This document shows positions 18,091-27,228 of a stretch of DNA of 64,000 nt, piece by piece. A program made the position numbers and the translations under genes. The stretch's first letter is position 1. Each line of letters begins with the position of its first letter. The stretch is from Streptomyces camelliae (GTDB lineage Bacteria > Actinomycetota > Actinomycetes > Streptomycetales > Streptomycetaceae). The notes beneath the pieces were generated by a model that saw only the letters and a list, made by a program, of their open reading frames with translations, had not been told where the DNA came from and searched no databases. The stretch is from contig NZ_CP115300.1 of NCBI RefSeq assembly GCF_027625935.1, forward strand, positions 4,712,001 through 4,776,000, given 5' to 3'.

Positions 18091-18891
18091 TCAGCCCAGC
18101 AACCGCTCCAGCGCCACCGCGATGCCGTCCTCCTCGTTGGAGGCGGTCACTTCGTCGGCCACCTCGCGGAGCGCCTCGTGGGCGTTGGCCATCGCCACAC
18201 CCCGGGAGGACCAGGCGAACATCGGGATGTCGTTGGGCATGTCGCCGAAGGCGATCGTGTCGGCCGCCTTGAGACCCAGGCGGCGGGCCGCCAGAGACAG
18301 CCCCGTCGCCTTGGACAGGCCGAGCGGGAGCAGTTCCACGATGCCCTCGCCCGCCATGGCCACAGTGACGAAGCCGCCGGCCGCGCGCTGGGCCGCCTGC
18401 GCCAACTCGTCGTCGGACAGCGTCGGATGCTGTATGTAGATCTTGTTCAGCGGCGCCGTCCACAGGTCGGACGCGTCCGTGAAGGGGGTGGCGGGGAGCC
18501 TGCCCGTGACCGCGTACCCCGGACCCACCAGCACCTCGCCGTCCAGGCCGTCCCGGCTGGCCGCGAGATACAGCGGGCCCACCTCGGCCTCGATCTTGGC
18601 CAGGGCCACGCCCGCCAGCTGACGGTCCAGGGTGACCGAGGTCAGCAGGCGGTGCGCGCCGGCGTCGTAGACCTGTGCGCCCTGGCCGCAGACGGCGAGG
18701 CCGTCGTAGCCGAGGTCGTCCAGGATGTGCCGGGTCCACGGGACCGCGCGGCCGGTGACGACGATGTGCGCGGCGCCCGCCGCGGTGGCCGCGGCGAGCG
18801 CGTCACGCGTGCGCTGCGAGACCGACTCGTCGGAGCGCAGGAGCGTTCCGTCGAGGTCGGTGGCGATCAGTCGGTACGGGAAACCGGTCAC
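18091..18891 (-). CDS. HAD-IIB (Cof-type) phosphatase, second paralogue
   Basis: A 266-aa HAD hydrolase related to the gene at 7015-7902. It has motif [21 protein letters not shown] and [10 protein letters not shown], all the catalytic Asp residues included. The GTG start at 18891 overlaps the serS stop by four bases (GTGA), so it is co-translated with serS and located in the same operon. A link to seryl-tRNA metabolism is not established; the substrate is probably a small phosphorylated metabolite. Confidence 0.88.
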   Translation of the reverse strand: MTGFPYRLIATDLDGTLLRSDESVSQRTRDALAAATAAGAAHIVVTGRAVPWTRHILDDLGYDGLAVCGQGAQVYDAGAHRLLTSVTLDRQLAGVALAKIEAEVGPLYLAASRDGLDGEVLVGPGYAVTGRLPATPFTDASDLWTAPLNKIYIQHPTLSDDELAQAAQRAAGGFVTVAMAGEGIVELLPLGLSKATGLSLAARRLGLKAADTIAFGDMPNDIPMFAWSSRGVAMANAHEALREVADEVTASNEEDGIAVALERLLG

Positions 18892-20165
18892 TTGGCGACC
18901 GGCTCCAGAACCTCCCGGCCGCCCAGGTACGGGCGCAGCACCTCGGGGACCCGGACGGAGCCGTCGGCCAGCTGGTGGTTCTCCAGGATCGCCACGATCG
19001 TCCGCGGTACGGCGCACAGCGTGCCGTTGAGCGTGGCGAGCGGCCTGACCTGCTTGCCGTCACGCATCCGGATCGACAGGCGCCGGGACTGGAACTCGGT
19101 GCAGTCCGAGGTCGAGGTCAGCTCGCGGTACTTGCCCTGGGTCGGGATCCACGCCTCGCAGTCGAACTTGCGGGCGGCCGAGGAGCCGAGGTCGGCGGTG
19201 GCGACGTCGATCACGCGGAACGGCAGCTCCAGCGAGGTCAGCCACTGCTTCTCCCACTCCAGCAGACGCCGGTGCTCGTTCTGGGAGTCCTCGGGGTCGA
19301 CGTACGAGAACATCTCGACCTTGTCGAACTGGTGCACCCGGAAGATGCCCCGGGTGTCCTTGCCGTGCGAGCCGGCCTCGCGGCGGAAGCACGGGGAGAA
19401 GCCCGCGTAGCGCAGCGGCAGCCGGTCGGCGTCGATGATCTCGTCCATGTGATAGGACGCGAGGGCGACCTCGGAGGTGCCGACCAGGTACAGGTCGTCC
19501 TTGTCGAGGTGGTAGACGTCCTGGGCCGCCTGGCCGAGGAAGCCGGTGCCCGCCATGGACTGCGGGCGCACCAGCGCCGGGGTGAGCATCGGCGTGAAGC
19601 CGGCCGCGGTGGCCTGGGCCATCGCCGCGTTCACCAGGGCCAGCTCCAGCAGGGCGCCGACGCCGGTGAGGAAGTAGAAGCGGGAGCCGGAGACCTTGGC
19701 GCCGCGCTCGACGTCGATCGCGCCGAGCAGCTGGCCGAGCTCCAGGTGGTCCTTGGGCGCGAAGCCCTCGGCACCGAAGTCCCGGATCGTGCCGTGCGTC
19801 TCCAGCGTGACGAAGTCCTCCTCGCCGCCGACGGGCACGTCGGGGTGGACGAGGTTGCCGAGCTGGAGCAGCAGCTCCTGGGTCTCGGCGTCGGCCGCGT
19901 CGCGCTCGGCGTCGGCGGCCTTGACGTCGGCCTTCAGCTGCTCGGCGCGCTTCAGCAGCTCGGCCTTCTCGTCGCCGGTTGCCTTGGGGATCTGCTTGCC
20001 GAGCTGCTTCTGCTCGGCGCGCAGCTCGTCGAAGCGGACGCCGGAGGACCTGCGCCGCTCGTCGGCAGACAGGAGGGAGTCGACGAGGGCGACATCCTCT
20101 CCACGGGCGCGCTGGGACGCGCGCACACGGTCGGGGTCCTCACGAAGCAGGCGAAGGTCAATCAC
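18888..20165 (-). CDS. serS: Seryl-tRNA synthetase
   Basis: A 425-aa class II synthetase that charges tRNA-Ser. The N-terminus [20 protein letters not shown] leads into the long antiparallel coiled coil (~30-100) that grips the extra arm of tRNA-Ser. Motif 2 is [21 protein letters not shown] (split around the Arg-Glu pair), and motif 3 lies in the [18 protein letters not shown] segment. The GTG at 20165 gives the usual family length; the longer frame is not conserved. Two or more tRNA-Ser genes are in the window, the nearest beyond the downstream HAD gene. Confidence 0.97.
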   Translation of the reverse strand: MIDLRLLREDPDRVRASQRARGEDVALVDSLLSADERRRSSGVRFDELRAEQKQLGKQIPKATGDEKAELLKRAEQLKADVKAADAERDAADAETQELLLQLGNLVHPDVPVGGEEDFVTLETHGTIRDFGAEGFAPKDHLELGQLLGAIDVERGAKVSGSRFYFLTGVGALLELALVNAAMAQATAAGFTPMLTPALVRPQSMAGTGFLGQAAQDVYHLDKDDLYLVGTSEVALASYHMDEIIDADRLPLRYAGFSPCFRREAGSHGKDTRGIFRVHQFDKVEMFSYVDPEDSQNEHRRLLEWEKQWLTSLELPFRVIDVATADLGSSAARKFDCEAWIPTQGKYRELTSTSDCTEFQSRRLSIRMRDGKQVRPLATLNGTLCAVPRTIVAILENHQLADGSVRVPEVLRPYLGGREVLEPVAK

Positions 20166-20727
20166 AAGGTCAAGGCTACCGGTGCGGGCTCGCCGCTCAC
20201 GAATCACTATTCGGCGGAGTTCCGATCAGCCACTATTTCGATGCTTACGTTCCGTTATGCGTAAATTGCGGAACGTGTGAGTACGCGCCAGAAGCGCGTC
20301 AAGCGAAAGTGTCTCATTCCCTGGGACGGAGCAGGCCCCTGGTGCCCGGTTGACCGGATTTCCTTGTGGAGAACGGGACTTCGCGGCCTCACTGTCCACA
20401 GGAATCCACACCCTCCGGAGAGTTATCCACAGGCTGTGTGGAAGATCTGTGGACTTCGGAATTGATCACTCCGGAACTGTGCGGCGAACTGAAGAATTCC
20501 CAGGGCAAACCTGGGTGACACCCACTTTCGGGTGGAAAGCGGTCGCCCCAAAAGATGAATCAAAGGAAACGAGTGGACGAAGGGTGAGGTGCGGCCCGGT
20601 GGCGGCATCGGGGGCATGAGGGGCGATTTGTCGACCGACTCACGCACCCTTGTCGACTTGTCCCCAGGTCGAGAAGCGGACCTGTGGATAACTCCTGTGG
20701 ATAACGATGATATGCAGGTAGGACTGG
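20166..20727. promoter_or_regulatory. 562-bp intergenic DnaA-box cluster between serS and pheA
   Basis: No gene is visible. Three perfect DnaA boxes occur: TTATCCACA at 20423-20431 and its reverse TGTGGATAA at 20683-20691 and 20696-20704. Single-mismatch boxes are at 20365-20373, 20392-20400 (CTGTCCACA) and 20658-20666 (TTGTCCCCA), with weaker ones at 20402-20410 and 20448-20456. The region is notably AT-richer than its flanks. The serS promoter must also lie here. The S. coelicolor DnaA-titrating cluster D78, also close to oriC, may be its counterpart (from memory). Confidence 0.78.
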
Positions 20728-21663
20728 CTAGAATCGGCCGTCCTGGCAGCGCGCCACCCAGTCCGCCGCCGCCACGAACTCCTCGTCCGACGTCCCCTGC
20801 CGGGTCGCCGGGGCCTCGGCCGGCGTGATGTCCGCGCGCGGGTAGGAGCCGAGGAAGCGCACCTGGAGACAGATCCGCTTCAGCCCTGTCAGCGCCTCCG
20901 CCATCCGCCGGTCGGAGATATGGCCCTCGGCGTCGATGCAGAAGCAGTAGTTGCCGATCCCGGCGCCGGTCGGCCGGGACTGCAGCAGCATGAGGTTGAT
21001 GCCGCGCGAGGCGAACTCGCCGAGCAGGTCGCGCAGGCCGCCGGGGTGGTCGTCGCGCTGCCACAGCACCACGGAGGTCTTGTCGGCGCCGGTCGGTGCG
21101 GCGGGCCGGGCGGGGCGGCCGACCAGCACGAACCGGGTCTGCGCGGTCTCCGGGAAGTCGTGGATCCCGGTCTCCAGGGCCTCAAGGCCGTACCGGGAGG
21201 CGGCGAACTCACCGGCGAAGGCGGCGTCGTAGCGGCCCTCCTGCACCAGACGGGCGGCGTCCGCGTTGGAGGCGGCCGACTCCCAGGCGGCGTCGGGGAG
21301 GTTGTTCCGCAGCCAGTTCCGCACCTGTGACTGGGCGGCCGGGTGGGCGGAGACCGTCTTGATGTCCGTGAGCTTCGTGCCGGGCCGGACCAGCAGCGCG
21401 AAGGTGATCGACAGCAGCACCTCGCGGTAGATGGTCAGCGGCTCGCCCGCGACCAGCTCGTCCAGCGTGGTGGTGATCCCGCCCTCGACGGAGTTCTCGA
21501 TCGGCACGAACGCGGCCTCGGCCTCGCCCGCCCGCACCGCGTCCAGCGCGGACTGCACCGACACGTACGGGATCAGCTCCCGGGTGGCCGATTCCGGGAG
21601 CGTCCGCAGGGCGACTTCGGTGAAGGTGCCCTCGGGGCCGAGATACGCATAGCTCGCTGGCAT
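20728..21663 (-). CDS. pheA: Prephenate dehydratase
   Basis: A 311-aa cytoplasmic enzyme converting prephenate to phenylpyruvate in phenylalanine synthesis. The dehydratase domain (~1-190) starts ASYAYLGPEGTFTEVAL and includes ENSVEGGITTTLDEL and the catalytic TRF in TAQTRFVLVG. The regulatory ACT domain (~200-285) has GGLRDLLGEFASRGINL and LLQSRPTGAGIGNYCF for Phe feedback. ATG 21663 has an AGGG-containing ribosome site; the frame extends three codons upstream without one. A short C-terminal tail follows the ACT domain. Confidence 0.95.
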   Translation of the reverse strand: MPASYAYLGPEGTFTEVALRTLPESATRELIPYVSVQSALDAVRAGEAEAAFVPIENSVEGGITTTLDELVAGEPLTIYREVLLSITFALLVRPGTKLTDIKTVSAHPAAQSQVRNWLRNNLPDAAWESAASNADAARLVQEGRYDAAFAGEFAASRYGLEALETGIHDFPETAQTRFVLVGRPARPAAPTGADKTSVVLWQRDDHPGGLRDLLGEFASRGINLMLLQSRPTGAGIGNYCFCIDAEGHISDRRMAEALTGLKRICLQVRFLGSYPRADITPAEAPATRQGTSDEEFVAAADWVARCQDGRF

Positions 21664-21806
21664 GTCCCTCACCCTAATGGCCGCAGGCTGCCTCGGCGCG
21701 GGTGTCTCATGAGATCCACTCGACCGAGTGGTTTGAACCAGGAAAGCAGCAGAAAGGCTGGATTTTCTCTTCCGGCGCCGGATTCAGCGCTCTGGTTCGC
21801 GCCGGA

Positions 21807-23090
21807 TCAGCCCTCCAGCAGCCGCTGCCCCACGTACTCGCCCTTCGCCGCCCCGCCCGGCACCGCGAACAGTGCGCTCGCCTCGTGCCGGATGAACTGC
21901 GACAGCGCGTCGCCCCGGTCGAGCTTGCGCTGCACCGGTACGAAGCCGCGCAGCGGGTCCGCCTGCCAGCAGACGAAGAGGAGACCGGCATCGGGCGTGC
22001 CGTCCGCCTCGAAGCCGTCGTGGTAGGAGAACGGGCGCCGCAGCATGGCGGCGCCGCCGTTCTTGTCGGGCCGGGTGATCCGGGCGTGCGCGTTGAGCGG
22101 GACGACGTACTGGCCCTTGGCGTCGGCCTTCTCCAGGTCCATCGGCGTCGTCTCGTCGCCCCCGGACAGCGGCGCCCCGTTGGACTTCCGCCGCCCGATG
22201 ACCGCCTCCTGGGCCGCCACCGACAGCTTCTCCCAGTCGTCCAGGAGCATGCGGATGCGGCGTACGACGGCGTAGGAGCCGTTCGCCATCCAGGCGGGCT
22301 CGCCCGAGGCGGGTACGAAGATGCGCTGGTCGAAGTCGGAGTCGGTGGGCTTCGGATTGCGGGTGCCGTCGAGCTGGCCCATGAGGTTGCGGGCCGTCAT
22401 GGGGTGCGCGGTGGCGCCCGGGGTGCGGTTGAAGCCGTTCATCTGCCAGCGCAGCCGGGCCGCGCCGCCCGCGTCCTTCTGGATCGCGCGCAGGGCGTGG
22501 AAGGCGACCAGGGCGTCGTTCGCACCGATCTGCACCCACAGGTCGCCGTCGCTGCGTGCCTTGTCCAGCTGGTCGGAGGAGAAGTCCGGCAGCGGGTCCA
22601 GCGCGCTCGGCCGCTGCTTCTCCAGGCCCGTCCTGCCGAAGAAGCCGTGCCCGAAGCCGAAGGTGATCGTCAGCGCGGAGGGGCCCGCGTCACGGGCCAC
22701 GTCGGTGTCGTCGTGCGGCGCGGCCTCGCCGGCCATCAGCCGTTCGGCCGTTGTCGACCAGCGGCGCAGCAGGGCCGCGGCCTCCTTGCGCCCGGCGCCC
22801 GCCGCCAGGTCGAAGGCGACGAGATGGCCGCGCGCCTGGAGGCCCTCGGTGATGCCGGGCTGATGTTTCCCGTGAAACATCGCCCGCTCGGAGCCCACCG
22901 AGGACAGCGGGGTGGCCGGGGCGGGCGCGGCGGCGTAGCCCACGGCACCGCCTGCCGCGCCGAGCACGAGCCCGGTGGCGCCCGCGGTGCCGAGCAGGGC
23001 GCGCCGGGAGACGCCCCGGCCCCCGGCGGACGTCGGCTCCTCCGCCGCCTCGGGGGAGGTTCGGGTCTGGGGGATGGACTGGTCGGGCAT
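21807..23090 (-). CDS. dtpA: Tat-secreted dye-decolourising peroxidase (DyP)
   Basis: A 427-aa heme peroxidase. A twin-Arg signal (SRRALLGTAGATGLVLG) directs the folded enzyme through Tat. The DyP motif GQLDGTRNP supplies the distal Asp, ARITRPDKN in the NAHARI segment carries the proximal heme His, and VVRRIRM has the distal Arg. In S. lividans the homologue DtpA, with Sco and ECuC, supports GlxA maturation and copper trafficking. It follows the CopCD gene by 7 bp in the same operon. A near-parS sequence (22863-22880) lies inside. Confidence 0.93.
   Translation of the reverse strand: MPDQSIPQTRTSPEAAEEPTSAGGRGVSRRALLGTAGATGLVLGAAGGAVGYAAAPAPATPLSSVGSERAMFHGKHQPGITEGLQARGHLVAFDLAAGAGRKEAAALLRRWSTTAERLMAGEAAPHDDTDVARDAGPSALTITFGFGHGFFGRTGLEKQRPSALDPLPDFSSDQLDKARSDGDLWVQIGANDALVAFHALRAIQKDAGGAARLRWQMNGFNRTPGATAHPMTARNLMGQLDGTRNPKPTDSDFDQRIFVPASGEPAWMANGSYAVVRRIRMLLDDWEKLSVAAQEAVIGRRKSNGAPLSGGDETTPMDLEKADAKGQYVVPLNAHARITRPDKNGGAAMLRRPFSYHDGFEADGTPDAGLLFVCWQADPLRGFVPVQRKLDRGDALSQFIRHEASALFAVPGGAAKGEYVGQRLLEG
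22863..22880. promoter_or_regulatory. Near-parS palindrome inside dtpA
   Basis: ATGTTTCCCGTGAAACAT differs from the parS core GTTTCACGTGAAAC by one base, and its flanks extend the symmetry to 7-bp arms. It encodes MFHGKH in the peroxidase. ParB may bind weakly. Confidence 0.45.
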
Positions 23091-23097
23091 GGGTCGT

Positions 23098-25059
23098 TCA
23101 GCCGATCTGCGCGTTCTTGGAGACGGTCACCTGGTCGATGTCGGAGGTCCGCACGGTGACGGCGATCTTCCAGTCGCCGGCCATGGGAATCTGCACTCCG
23201 CTCGCCGACCAGTGGCCGGTCGTGATGTGGTCGGGGGTCACGGGAAGCGGGCCGATCTTCTTCGCCTCCAGGGTGAAGGCGACCTTCACCTCGGGTATGT
23301 CGTAGGGCTTCCCGCCGGGCGTCTGGACGTAGACGTGCATCTCGTTGGCGCCCACGCCCGCGGGGTCGAGGTCGACGCTGACGACCCCCTTGCCGTTGGT
23401 GCCGCCGGTGTCGAAGGGCATGTCCAGGGTCAGCGCGCCGTTCGTGGGCGCCGTGGCCGGACCGGAGGACGAGGTGGCGGCCTTGGCTTCCAGCTCGGTG
23501 CGGCCCGGCTCGGTCTGGGTGAGCGCGGTGGTGACGGCGAGGAGGACGACCGCGACACCGGCCTCGGCGAGCACCGAGCGGCGCAGCCCGAAGCGGTGGG
23601 GGTCGCCGTCGCGCATCCGCTTGCGCCGGGCGGTGTCCATCGCGGCCCGCTGCCGGGCGAGCTGCGCGGCCCGCCGGGAGTCGCCGGTGCCGGGCGCGGG
23701 TTGCGCCGCTGCGTCGGATGCGCCCTCCGGTACGGCACCGGACGCGGTCTCCGATGCGGCAGGCGACGTGACCTTCTCGCGTTCCTCCACTGTGGCCGGG
23801 ACCGTGTCGGCACCGACGGCGAGCCGTCGCGTCCACCGCCGTGACATCGACGCGATGGCGACCAGCACAGCCACCAGCCCGATCTTGACCAGCAGCAGCT
23901 GTCCGTACCGGGTGTCGGTGAAGGCCGACCAGGAGCCGAGCTGGCGCCAGGACTGGTAGGTGCCGGTTCCGGCGAGCACGACGACGGACCCGAAGGCCAG
24001 CCGGGAGAAGCGGCGCACGGCGGCGGCTTCCACCGGTGTCTCGGCGGGCGCCCGGTACAGGGCGACCAGGAGGGTGGTGAGCCCGCCCAGCCAGGTGGCG
24101 ACGGCGAGCAGATGGACGACGTCGACGGGCATGGCGATGCCCGGCTGGAGCCCGACCGAGGCGTGCTCGGCCATGGCCCAGCTGGTCGCGAGCCCGGCCG
24201 CGACGACCCCTCCGCCGATCGCCAGCCCGAAGGTCAGATCACGCTTCTCCTGGCCCTCCTCGCGCTTGGTGTAGGCGCCGAAGAGGACGGTGACGAACAG
24301 TGCGGCGGCGGCGAGCAGCAGCAGCCGGGAGACCAGGGTCGCGCCCGTCTTGGTCTGCAGCACCTGCCCGAGCAGCCCGAGGTCGAAGACGTCGCCGAAC
24401 GTCCCCGAGGTGGTGTACGAGCCGCGCAGGAGCAGCAGCCACAGGGTGGCCGCGGCGAGCGTGAGCCAGCCGCCGACGATCAGTCGCTGGACGGCCTGTA
24501 CGCCCGCGCCGCGCTGCCAGCAGGCGAGCACGAAGGCCGCGCCGCCGGCGAGCACGATGAAGCCGGCGTACGACGCGTACCGCCCGAGTGCGTAGAGCAT
24601 GCCCACGGTGCCGCCGCCCGCGGTCGGCCCGGTGCCGGAGACGACCGTCGGCGAGGGCGTCCCGATGGAGAAGGTGTAGGCGCCGGAGACGGGGTGGCTG
24701 TCGGCCGAGACGACCTGGTAGGTGACCGTGTAGGTGCCCTTGCCCAGGCCGCTCTTGAGCTGGATGCCGTAGGTCGTCCCGCTCAGGTCGGCGGGCTTGC
24801 CGGTCTGGACCGGCTTGCCCCGGGGATCGAGGACGCGCAGGGAGTCGTCGTTCATCGCCACCTTCTCGGAGAAGGTGAGCGCCACCTGGCTGGGTGCCTG
24901 CTTGACCACCACCCCCTGCGCGGGATCGCTGCCGGTCAGCGCGGCGTGCGCGGAGGCCGGGGCGGCGCCCGCGAGCAGCGCGCCGGCGACGGCGAGGAGC
25001 AGCAGCACCAGGGTGCGCAGGCTGCCCCTGCGTCGCCTGGGGGTGATGGTTCGCGTCAC
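23098..25059 (-). CDS. CopC-CopD fusion, copper resistance/uptake membrane protein
   Basis: A 653-aa protein. A signal peptide ends at ASA, leaving mature HAALTGSDPAQG; the N-terminal His is the CopC Cu(II) ligand, and the later SADSHPVSGAY supplies more. About eight membrane helices follow (~150-420) as the CopD domain. A cytoplasmic/linker part rich in Ala/Ser/Thr (~425-500) leads to one more helix and a YtkA-like beta domain at the C-terminus (VDLDPAGVGANEMHVYV). GTG 25059 has GGGAGGG upstream. It probably moves periplasmic copper in or out for Sco/ECuC/DtpA-related enzymes. Confidence 0.9.
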   Translation of the reverse strand: MTRTITPRRRRGSLRTLVLLLLAVAGALLAGAAPASAHAALTGSDPAQGVVVKQAPSQVALTFSEKVAMNDDSLRVLDPRGKPVQTGKPADLSGTTYGIQLKSGLGKGTYTVTYQVVSADSHPVSGAYTFSIGTPSPTVVSGTGPTAGGGTVGMLYALGRYASYAGFIVLAGGAAFVLACWQRGAGVQAVQRLIVGGWLTLAAATLWLLLLRGSYTTSGTFGDVFDLGLLGQVLQTKTGATLVSRLLLLAAAALFVTVLFGAYTKREEGQEKRDLTFGLAIGGGVVAAGLATSWAMAEHASVGLQPGIAMPVDVVHLLAVATWLGGLTTLLVALYRAPAETPVEAAAVRRFSRLAFGSVVVLAGTGTYQSWRQLGSWSAFTDTRYGQLLLVKIGLVAVLVAIASMSRRWTRRLAVGADTVPATVEEREKVTSPAASETASGAVPEGASDAAAQPAPGTGDSRRAAQLARQRAAMDTARRKRMRDGDPHRFGLRRSVLAEAGVAVVLLAVTTALTQTEPGRTELEAKAATSSSGPATAPTNGALTLDMPFDTGGTNGKGVVSVDLDPAGVGANEMHVYVQTPGGKPYDIPEVKVAFTLEAKKIGPLPVTPDHITTGHWSASGVQIPMAGDWKIAVTVRTSDIDQVTVSKNAQIG

Positions 25060-25076
25060 GGTGGTGGGTCCCTCCC

Positions 25077-25550
25077 TCAGTGGCCGGTCGACGGGTTGTA
25101 CGTCGCGGACTTCACCGGCATCTCGACGGTGAGGGGCCCGGACGCGGCGAACGTGAGCTTCACGGTGACCGTCTGGCCCTGCTTCGGCTGTCGCTTCAGC
25201 TTCTCGAACATCAGATGGTTGCCGCCGCTTTTGAACACGAGTTGACCGTGGGCGGGCACGGCGAAGGAGGCCTGCTCCCGCATGGCACCGCCGGTGGTGC
25301 TGTGCATGGTGATCTGGCCGGCGTCATCGCTGGTCACCGAGGTCAGCTCGTCCTTCGCGCCGCCCTTGTTGGTGATCGTCAGGAAGCCGGCGGCCATGTC
25401 GGCGGAGACCGGCTGGGGTATGTACGCCCCGCTCACCGACAGTTCGGCCCCGGCGCTCGCGGACCCGGAGTCCGAGCAGCCGGCGAGGGCCAGGGTGCCG
25501 GTGAGGGCGGCGGCGGTCAGGACGGCCCGGCGCCTCACGGGGTGCCTCAC
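25077..25550 (-). CDS. ecuC: PCuAC-family extracellular copper chaperone (lipoprotein)
   Basis: A 157-aa lipoprotein with a lipobox LAGC after an Arg-rich start. The PCuAC Cu(I) motif is present: MHSTTGGAMRE followed, about 20 residues on, by GNHLMFEKL (His-x-Met). It likely hands copper to Sco and the cytochrome oxidase CuA site or to GlxA. The GTG at 25550 overlaps the sco stop (GTGA); an in-frame GTG at 25538 is an alternative. The homologue in S. lividans is called ECuC. Confidence 0.92.
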   Translation of the reverse strand: MRHPVRRRAVLTAAALTGTLALAGCSDSGSASAGAELSVSGAYIPQPVSADMAAGFLTITNKGGAKDELTSVTSDDAGQITMHSTTGGAMREQASFAVPAHGQLVFKSGGNHLMFEKLKRQPKQGQTVTVKLTFAASGPLTVEMPVKSATYNPSTGH

Positions 25551-26200
25551 GGGTTGGCCCCCTTGACGATCTTGGGCAGGCCCTTGGTGTAGTCGTCGAC
25601 CGTGGCGTCCTCGCCGTAGAGGACGTAACCGCCGTTCGTCTTCGGCGAGAAGGCGATGACCTGGGTGCCGTGGACGGAGACGAGCTTGCCGTTCTTGTCC
25701 TTCGACGTCGGCTCCACGGAGATGCCGAGCGAGCGGGCGCCGGCCTGGATCGTGGCGAAGTCCCCGGTCAGGCCGATGAACTGCGGGTCGATGCCCTTGA
25801 GCCACTTGCCCAGCTCGGTGGGGGTGTCGCGGCCGGGGTCGGTGGTGACGAACACGACCCGCAGGTCGTCCTGCTCGGCCTGGGGCAGCGCCTTCTTGGC
25901 GACGGCGATGTTGCTCATCGTCGTCGGGCAGATGTCGGGGCAGTGCGTGTAGCCGAAGTAGACGAGGGTCGGATGGCCCTGGGTCTCCTTGCGGAGGTCG
26001 TACTTCTGGCCGTGCGTGTCGGTGAGGACCAGGTCCGGCTTGGCGAAGGGCTGGTCGAGCACGGTGGCGGCCTTGCCCGAGTCGGACTCCTGGGAGACCA
26101 CGGTGACCGGCGACTTGCTGTCGTCGCCGCTGCCGCAGGCGGAGAGGGTCAGGGTGGCGGCAGCGAGCAGCGAGGCCGCGGCGAACGTCTTCTTGCGCAT
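25547..26200 (-). CDS. sco: Sco copper metallochaperone (lipoprotein, thioredoxin fold)
   Basis: A 217-aa membrane-anchored protein with lipobox LSAC (MRKKTFAAASLLAAATLTLS precedes it). The thioredoxin-like domain has the Cu-binding CPDICPT motif in YFGYTHCPDICPTTM and the distal His in VSVHGTQVIAF, so all three copper ligands are present. Sco delivers copper to the CuA site of cytochrome c oxidase or to the radical oxidase GlxA. ecuC overlaps its stop. An 82-bp gap separates it from ycnI, so it may have its own promoter. Confidence 0.96.
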   Translation of the reverse strand: MRKKTFAAASLLAAATLTLSACGSGDDSKSPVTVVSQESDSGKAATVLDQPFAKPDLVLTDTHGQKYDLRKETQGHPTLVYFGYTHCPDICPTTMSNIAVAKKALPQAEQDDLRVVFVTTDPGRDTPTELGKWLKGIDPQFIGLTGDFATIQAGARSLGISVEPTSKDKNGKLVSVHGTQVIAFSPKTNGGYVLYGEDATVDDYTKGLPKIVKGANP

Positions 26201-26282
26201 AGAAAAATGTCCCAGATGTGAGAACTCCGGTGCGCACCGGGGCCGTACGGGCGACCCCGGTGCGCGCTCCGGAAGGAGGGGG

Positions 26283-27032
26283 CTAGGCGGTACGGCGGCG
26301 GCCCGCGAAGACGCCGTAGGCGACGCCAGCGACGCCGGCGACGATGCCGATGATGCCGAGGACGCGCGCGGTGGTGTCGGTGTCGTGCCCGTCGGAACCG
26401 GCGGCGGAGGCCGCGGTCTCGGTCGTGCCGGCGGTCTTGTCGGCGGTGTCCTTGGCGTCCGCCGCGCCGCCGTGTGCGTCGGCCGCGGCGGACAGCTGCA
26501 GCACGGGCGCCGGGTTCTCCGGCTCGTCCTGGCCCGCCTGCGGCACCTCGATCCAGCGCACGACCTCCTTGTCGGAGTACGTCTGGAGCGCCTTGAACAC
26601 CAGCTGGTCGGCGTTGTCGGGCAGAGCGCCGATGGAGAGCGGGAACTTCTGGAAGTAGCCGGGCTGGATGCCCTTGCCGTCGGCCGCGGTCCAGGTGACC
26701 TTGGTGACGGCCTCGTCGATCTTCTGGCCGTGCACGATCAGCGGCTTGTCCAGCTTGGACTTGGTGACCTGCACGTTCCAGCCGGCCATGGGCTCGGGCA
26801 TGGCCGAGGCGAGCGGGTGGTCGGCCGGGAAGGTCACCTCGACCTTGGTGGTCGAGGCGCTGTCGCGCTCGTTGGGGACCTTGAAGTCGACGACCGCGTA
26901 GCCGCCCTTGGCCGCGGTGCCCTCCGGCTGCACGGAGACGTGCGCGAAGGCGGGGACGGACAGCGTCAGGACGGCGGTGCCGGCGACGGCAGCGGCGGCG
27001 GTGACCCGAGAGGCGATACGAGAAGCCTGCAT
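26283..27032 (-). CDS. ycnI: YcnI-domain secreted copper-binding protein
   Basis: A 249-aa protein: signal peptide MQASRIASRV through PAFA, mature N-terminal His (HVSVQPEG), a YcnI/DUF1775 beta domain with TFPADHPLASAMPEPMAGWNV and WTAADGKGIQPG, an Ala/Asp/Thr linker, a C-terminal helix (VLGIIGIVAGVAGVAYGVF) and the basic tail GRRRTA. YcnI proteins bind Cu(II) through the mature N-terminal His and a Trp; both are present. It sits with CopC/CopD genes in many Gram-positives. Its anchored C-terminus places it outside the membrane. Confidence 0.9.
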   Translation of the reverse strand: MQASRIASRVTAAAAVAGTAVLTLSVPAFAHVSVQPEGTAAKGGYAVVDFKVPNERDSASTTKVEVTFPADHPLASAMPEPMAGWNVQVTKSKLDKPLIVHGQKIDEAVTKVTWTAADGKGIQPGYFQKFPLSIGALPDNADQLVFKALQTYSDKEVVRWIEVPQAGQDEPENPAPVLQLSAAADAHGGAADAKDTADKTAGTTETAASAAGSDGHDTDTTARVLGIIGIVAGVAGVAYGVFAGRRRTA

Positions 27033-27228
27033 GGCAGGAGCACTCCACTGGTGAGAGTTCCGGTGATGTCGAGAGGTACGCGTGCGCGTGCCGGCGCCGC
27101 TCGGGGCGGATCGGCAGGGGTCCCCCGGTCGAGCGAAGTCGAGAGTGGGGGAGGGTGCGCACGCGCGCGTGCCGCGCGACGGCGGCCTCTCCACCGGGTC
27201 TTGACCGGGAGGGAGTGCTCGCGTCGCG

